A stretch of 10,035 nt of DNA from an uncultured bacterium. GTDB lineage: Bacteria; Bacteroidota; Bacteroidia; Bacteroidales; Muribaculaceae. The notes under the pieces were generated by a model. The model had not been told where the DNA came from. It saw only the letters and a program-made list of their open reading frames with translations, and ran no database searches. Numbering within the stretch: the first letter of the stretch is position 1; every line of letters starts with the position of its first letter. The translations under genes were made by a program, and so were the position numbers. Below, in pieces: positions 6,824 through 10,035 of the stretch. The stretch spans positions 1 through 10,035 of the forward strand of contig CAMHGU010000067.1 in the NCBI GenBank assembly GCA_946184715.1, in the 5' to 3' direction.

Positions 6824-6894
6824 TTGCCTTGGAAGGATTCGAACCCTCACAAACGGAACCAGAATCCGGTGTGCTACCGTTACACCACAAGGCA
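6824..6894 (-). tRNA. tRNA-Gln (anticodon CTG)
   Basis: The 71-base minus-strand sequence folds into a full cloverleaf. The acceptor stem is TGCCTTG/CAAGGCA with discriminator A. The D stem is GTG/CAC with a loop containing GG. The anticodon stem CCGGA/TCCGT carries loop TTCTGGT, giving anticodon CTG for the Gln codon CAG. The variable loop has 4 bases, and the T arm is GAGGG-TTCGAAT-CCTTC. Position 8 is T and position 33 is T, as expected. The 27-43 pair is C against T, a mismatch at the end of the anticodon stem. CCA is not encoded: the three bases after the discriminator are CAT. The tRNA has its own promoter and terminator. Confidence 0.95.
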
Positions 6895-6922
6895 ATTAGC
6901 ATCCTCTTCCGGAATTGCGCTG

Positions 6923-6953
6923 CAAAGTTAAGCCTAATATTTTAAATGTGCAA
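6923..6953 (-). promoter_or_regulatory. Promoter of tRNA-Gln
   Basis: On the minus strand TAACTTTG at 6930-6923 matches the TAnnTTTG -7 consensus. TTGC at 6953-6950 lies 19 bases upstream and can serve as the -33 element; a full TTTG occurs slightly further away, at 6957-6954 with 23 bases of spacing. The box is about 30 bases from the mature tRNA 5' end and just after the plsC stop, so the tRNA need not depend on readthrough from plsC. Confidence 0.7.
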
Positions 6954-6966
6954 CAAAAGTGGTAAA

Positions 6967-7737
6967 TTATTTTTCAGTTTCGCTTGTCGGCGCTGTCGAA
7001 TCGGTGGCGGCATCGCGCAGATGGGCGGGCAAGGCGCTCTGTATGTCGCTGTAACTCTGGCGCATAGCCTCGGCGAGGCCTTCGTGGGTGCCGTCGAGAT
7101 GTATCGGCTTGTGGATTGTCAGGCGTATGGTGCCGGGGTTGATGCTATAGCCTGAGCGAGGCATCACGTCGAAGGCGCCGTCGATGGTGATGGGCACGAT
7201 GGGAAGCTGAAAATCAGCGGCAAGCTTGAAGGCGCCACGCTTGAAGGGGCGCATACGGCCGTCCCAAGTGCGCGAACCTTCGGGGAACACCACGATTGAG
7301 GTGCCGTCCTTGAGGCGGCTCTTGGCCACGTCCATAGTGTGCTTCACCTGCTTGGCCGAGGAGCGGTCCACCTTGATGTGGCCGGCGGCATGGCAGGCCC
7401 AGCCCACAAACGGGATGTTGAACAGGCTTTTCTTCATCATCCAGAGGAAGCCGTGGGGCAGATAGCCGTAGATGGCGAAGATGTCGTAGGCTCCCTGGTG
7501 ATTGGCCACGAAGACGTAGGAGGTGCGGGTGTCGATGTTCTCGCGGCCGTCGAGCGTCACTTTAACAAACATAATGCGGCACCAGAGGCGCGCCCAGAGC
7601 TTGGGAGGCGTGTGGGCAGCCCAGCGCCGGGCGCCGAGCAGCGAGGCGATAATCACGGTGACCGACACCAATATCGTGGCCACCAGCATTATGGGTGCAG
7701 CTATGCACCACTGATACATTCTTAGCAGAGGTTTCAT
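6967..7737 (-). CDS. plsC: 1-acyl-sn-glycerol-3-phosphate acyltransferase (PlsC family)
   Basis: PlsC adds the second acyl chain to lysophosphatidic acid, making phosphatidic acid, the precursor of membrane phospholipids, at the inner membrane. The 256 residues begin with a hydrophobic segment at about 12-35. The acyltransferase motifs follow: NHQGAYD at 79-85 giving the catalytic HX4D pair (H80, D85), GHIKVDR at 119-125, FPEGSR at 151-156 (substrate phosphate binding) and VPITIDG at 181-187. The C-terminal 25 residues are Ser-, Thr- and Ala-rich and probably disordered. The ATG at 7737 is 24 bases after the rprY stop with no visible promoter box, so it is probably the third gene of the rprXY transcript. 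Related acyltransferases act on other lysolipids such as ornithine lipids; the motifs alone do not exclude that, but glycerol-3-phosphate chemistry is the likeliest role. Confidence 0.9.
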   Translation of the reverse strand: MKPLLRMYQWCIAAPIMLVATILVSVTVIIASLLGARRWAAHTPPKLWARLWCRIMFVKVTLDGRENIDTRTSYVFVANHQGAYDIFAIYGYLPHGFLWMMKKSLFNIPFVGWACHAAGHIKVDRSSAKQVKHTMDVAKSRLKDGTSIVVFPEGSRTWDGRMRPFKRGAFKLAADFQLPIVPITIDGAFDVMPRSGYSINPGTIRLTIHKPIHLDGTHEGLAEAMRQSYSDIQSALPAHLRDAATDSTAPTSETEK

Positions 7738-7761
7738 TGCCGTAGGAGCTGCCTGAGGTGG

Positions 7762-8469
7762 TTATTTCGATTCGTCGGCGCCGGGAGCTATGAGCTTGTA
7801 GCCCTTGCCGTGGATGTTGATGATCTCTACGGCCGGGTCGTCGCGCAGGTGCTTGCGCAGCTTGGTGATGTACACGTCCATAGAGCGGGCGTTGAAGTAG
7901 TTGTCGTCGATCCAGATGGTCTTGAGGGCGTAGTTGCGCTCCAGGATTTGGTTGGCGTGGGCGCAGAGTAGGCTGAGCAGCTCGGCCTCTTTGGTGGTGA
8001 GCTTGGTCGATTTGTCGTCGATGAGGAGCACCTGTTTCTGGGTGTCGAAGGTGAAACGGCCTATGCGATACATAGTAATCTCCTTGTCGCGGTTGCCCTT
8101 GACGCGCCGCAGGATAGCTTCAATGCGGAACACCAGTTCTTCCATCGAGAACGGCTTGGTGATGTAGTCGTCGGCGCCGATTTTGAAACCCTCGAGGATA
8201 TCCTCTTTGAGCGACTTGGCGGTGAGGAAGATGATGGGCACTTCGGCATTGACGGTGCGGATGTCCTGGGCGAGGGTGAACCCGTCTTTCTTGGGCATCA
8301 TCACGTCGAGCACGCAGATGTTGTACTTCCCTTTGAGGAAGGTCTTGTAGCCTATCTCGCCGTCGGGGCAGAGGTCGGCGATGTAGCCTTTGGCTTGCAG
8401 ATACTCGCGGAGGAGCATTCCGAGGTTCTCGTCGTCTTCGCAGAGCAGGATACGATGTCGTTCGTCCAT
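7762..8469 (-). CDS. rprY: OmpR/PhoB-family response regulator RprY
   Basis: This is a DNA-binding response regulator of 235 residues, paired with the kinase encoded just upstream. The receiver domain (about 5-120) has the acidic pocket E11-D12-D13, phosphoacceptor D55 in CVLDVMMPKKDG, T83 in FLTAK and K105 in YITKPFS. The winged-helix output domain (about 133-228) carries LTTKEAELLSLL and the recognition and wing region ending NIHGKGYKL, typical of the OmpR/PhoB class. The sequence strongly resembles RprY of Bacteroides fragilis as I remember it, including the stretch ALKTIWIDDNYFNARSMDVY. RprXY was first described there through a multicopy effect on tetracycline resistance. The gene lies 7 bases after rprX and 24 before plsC. 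All phosphorylation residues are intact. Confidence 0.93.
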   Translation of the reverse strand: MDERHRILLCEDDENLGMLLREYLQAKGYIADLCPDGEIGYKTFLKGKYNICVLDVMMPKKDGFTLAQDIRTVNAEVPIIFLTAKSLKEDILEGFKIGADDYITKPFSMEELVFRIEAILRRVKGNRDKEITMYRIGRFTFDTQKQVLLIDDKSTKLTTKEAELLSLLCAHANQILERNYALKTIWIDDNYFNARSMDVYITKLRKHLRDDPAVEIINIHGKGYKLIAPGADESK

Positions 8470-8476
8470 AGTTGTT

Positions 8477-10000
8477 TCAGTTTATTAAGGGTAGAGTAAT
8501 TATGAATTCGGAGCCTTTGCCCGGCTCGCTATCGACAGTGATGCTGCCATTGAGCTGGGTGATGATTTTCTTGACGTAGGCGAGGCCGAGGCCGAAACCT
8601 TTCACGTCGTGGCGGTTGCCGGTGGATACGCGGTAGAAGCGGTCGAAGATGCGCTTGAGGTCTTCGCGCTTGATGCCGATGCCGTTGTCGGCGATGGCGA
8701 TGCGGATGTGGCCTTCGTCGGGGTTGCTCGTGGCAACGGTAAGCTCAGGCGCCACGTCCTCACGCCGATATTTCACGGCGTTGTCGAGTAGGTTGAACAC
8801 CACGTTGGTGAAGTGCATCTCGTCGATGTTGACGATGGTGTTGTCGGCCGCAAGGTCGGTCGAGAGCTTGCCGCCGAATTTCTCCACCTTAATCTTATAG
8901 GTGTGGACCACCTGCTCGATGATGTTGTTGACGTCGGCCTCTTGCAGGCGGAGCGTCGATTGCGAGCGGTCGAACATCGACATCTGGAGCACCTTCTCCA
9001 CCTGGAAGCGCAGGCGCTTGGTCTCGTCGTTGATGACCGTGGAGATGTGCTGCATCATCGTGGGACTTTTCCTTACGCTCTCATCGTTGAGCATCTGCGA
9101 CGCCAGCGAGATGGTCGAAATCGGGGTCTTGAACTCGTGGGTCATATTGTTGATGAAGTCGTTGCGCATCTCGGTAATCTTCTTCTGGCGGAACGCGATG
9201 ATAATCGTCACCACAAACACGATGAGAAGGATGAGCGAGAAGGCAAACGACGGTATCATAAACTTCACCGACGAGAAGATGTATTTGTTCTTGGTGGGGA
9301 AATATACATTAAGGTAATACACGCGGTTGCTCACGTCGCTGGGGAAGAGCGCCTGCTTGTAGATGGCGTCGGTGGCGGAAGCGTCGAATCCTTCGGCCTC
9401 ATATACGGCCGCGCCCATACGGTTGGTGACCGAGAAGCTGAAGGGGAGGCCGATGCCGTTGTTGTCGAGCTCGTAGGCGATGTATTTGCGGATGGTGGCC
9501 GAGTCGGCGCGCTCGGTGATGGGTCGGTCGCTCGACTGGCTGATGAGGTCGAGCACCACCTCGTTGAGCAGCCCTTTCTGGTAGATGTACTGGCCGCGCA
9601 GGGCATCCTGGAAGCGGCGGTAGTTCTGGTCGATGCCGCGGCTCGACACGTCGGCGCCCACGCCCGCATCGCCTTTGCTCACGATGCGATAGCGGCGGTT
9701 GCTGCCCTTCGACGAGAACGAGTAGGTGCTGTCCTGCACCGAGAGGTTTAGCTCCGGGCTTTGGGTGGCACCGAGGTCGGCATAGATGCCCATCGACTCC
9801 AGGTTCTTCTGCAGGAAGAAGCGGGTCTCGTCCTGCTCCAGCGACTTCGACACGTCGTAGAGGCTGCGCTTCACCATCTCGGCAAACTGTTCGTTGCGCA
9901 TGCGCACCATATTCTCCATATACATAATCTGTACGTAGAGCAACCCGCCGAAAGCCATTGCCATCACCGCGGTTATGAGCCATATAAACGATTTACGCAT
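8477..10000 (-). CDS. rprX: Membrane sensor histidine kinase RprX
   Basis: This sensor kinase of 507 residues should autophosphorylate and pass phosphate to RprY. A membrane segment at about 5-27 and another at about 248-270 bracket a periplasmic sensor domain of roughly 220 residues that I cannot assign to a known fold. The dimerisation/phosphoacceptor helix has H288 in the motif MTHEFKTP (286-293), with HE and P as in HisKA kinases. The ATP-binding domain shows the N box NVVFNLLDNAVKY at 399-411, G1 DNGIGI at 438-443, F box IFDRFYRV at 451-458 and G2 GFGLGL at 468-473, so the kinase looks active. The stop (TGA) is 7 bases before the rprY start. The ATG at 10000 lies about 20 bases after a promoter box. 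The symbol rests on the pairing with the RprY-like regulator. Confidence 0.92.
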   Translation of the reverse strand: MRKSFIWLITAVMAMAFGGLLYVQIMYMENMVRMRNEQFAEMVKRSLYDVSKSLEQDETRFFLQKNLESMGIYADLGATQSPELNLSVQDSTYSFSSKGSNRRYRIVSKGDAGVGADVSSRGIDQNYRRFQDALRGQYIYQKGLLNEVVLDLISQSSDRPITERADSATIRKYIAYELDNNGIGLPFSFSVTNRMGAAVYEAEGFDASATDAIYKQALFPSDVSNRVYYLNVYFPTKNKYIFSSVKFMIPSFAFSLILLIVFVVTIIIAFRQKKITEMRNDFINNMTHEFKTPISTISLASQMLNDESVRKSPTMMQHISTVINDETKRLRFQVEKVLQMSMFDRSQSTLRLQEADVNNIIEQVVHTYKIKVEKFGGKLSTDLAADNTIVNIDEMHFTNVVFNLLDNAVKYRREDVAPELTVATSNPDEGHIRIAIADNGIGIKREDLKRIFDRFYRVSTGNRHDVKGFGLGLAYVKKIITQLNGSITVDSEPGKGSEFIITLPLIN

Positions 10001-10021
10001 CTTGCAATGTTAATTTCTCGC

Positions 10022-10029
10022 CAAAATTA
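10022..10029 (-). promoter_or_regulatory. Probable -7 box of the rprXY-plsC promoter
   Basis: On the minus strand TAATTTTG at 10029-10022 fits the Bacteroidota -7 consensus TAnnTTTG. The matching -33 element would lie beyond the right edge and cannot be checked. Transcription would start about 15 bases before the rprX ATG, a short leader, so the call is tentative. Confidence 0.45.
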
Positions 10030-10035
10030 ACGAAA

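Noticed and set aside
6824..6894. tRNA-Gln as an attachment site for an integrated element
   Set aside because: No integrase gene and no second copy of the tRNA 3' end is visible in the window; both sides carry core genes.
6705..6931. Open frames on both strands across the tRNA (65 and 88 codons)
   Set aside because: They translate the tRNA itself: the minus-strand frame contains the LWCNGSTPDSGSVCEGSN type of string that comes from reading a tRNA-Gln as protein. The cloverleaf explains the sequence.
8813..9751. Plus-strand open frame of 312 codons opposite rprX
   Set aside because: Antisense shadow of the histidine kinase with biased low-complexity composition and no recognisable domain.
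1..10035. CRISPR array, insertion sequence, prophage or defence system
   Set aside because: No regularly spaced repeats, transposase, phage or nuclease-type genes are seen; every long minus-strand frame is assigned to a housekeeping or envelope family.

Overview
The window looks like ordinary chromosomal core sequence from a member of the Bacteroidales. The evidence is the RprX/RprY two-component pair, the sppA-lpxK-punA-thiL gene order, the lack of strong Shine-Dalgarno sequences, and four promoter -7 boxes of the Bacteroidota form TAnnTTTG. The coding sequence is GC-rich for this order, which would suit a Muribaculaceae-like gut lineage, but that family-level guess is only tentative. All nine protein genes and the one tRNA lie on the minus strand, so transcription runs from high to low coordinates.

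Layout in transcription order. (1) 10029-6967: a promoter at the right edge, then rprX (sensor kinase), rprY (OmpR-type regulator) and plsC (lysophosphatidate acyltransferase), closely spaced. (2) 6953-6788: a tRNA-Gln(CTG) with its own promoter and a good intrinsic terminator. (3) 6787-6623: about 165 bases with no convincing gene. (4) 6622-5028: promoter, then mlaE and mlaF with a 4-base overlap, encoding the permease and ATPase of an MCE-type lipid transporter; no mlaD gene is present here. (5) 4972-1: a hairpin and promoter, then sppA, lpxK, punA and thiL. The last gene runs off the left edge. A hairpin-forming repeat lies between punA and thiL.

Most of the proteins act in or on the cell envelope: lipid A 4'-phosphorylation (LpxK), phosphatidate synthesis (PlsC), lipid trafficking (MlaE/MlaF), signal-peptide or membrane protein digestion (SppA) and membrane sensing (RprX/RprY). 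PunA and ThiL are cytosolic nucleoside and thiamine enzymes sharing the sppA transcript. I found no clear undescribed system. The points most worth a second look are an Asp in PunA at the position that sets purine specificity in human PNP, the triple repeat between punA and thiL, the hairpin embedded in the sppA promoter, the linkage of plsC to rprXY, and the unexplained gap after the tRNA terminator.
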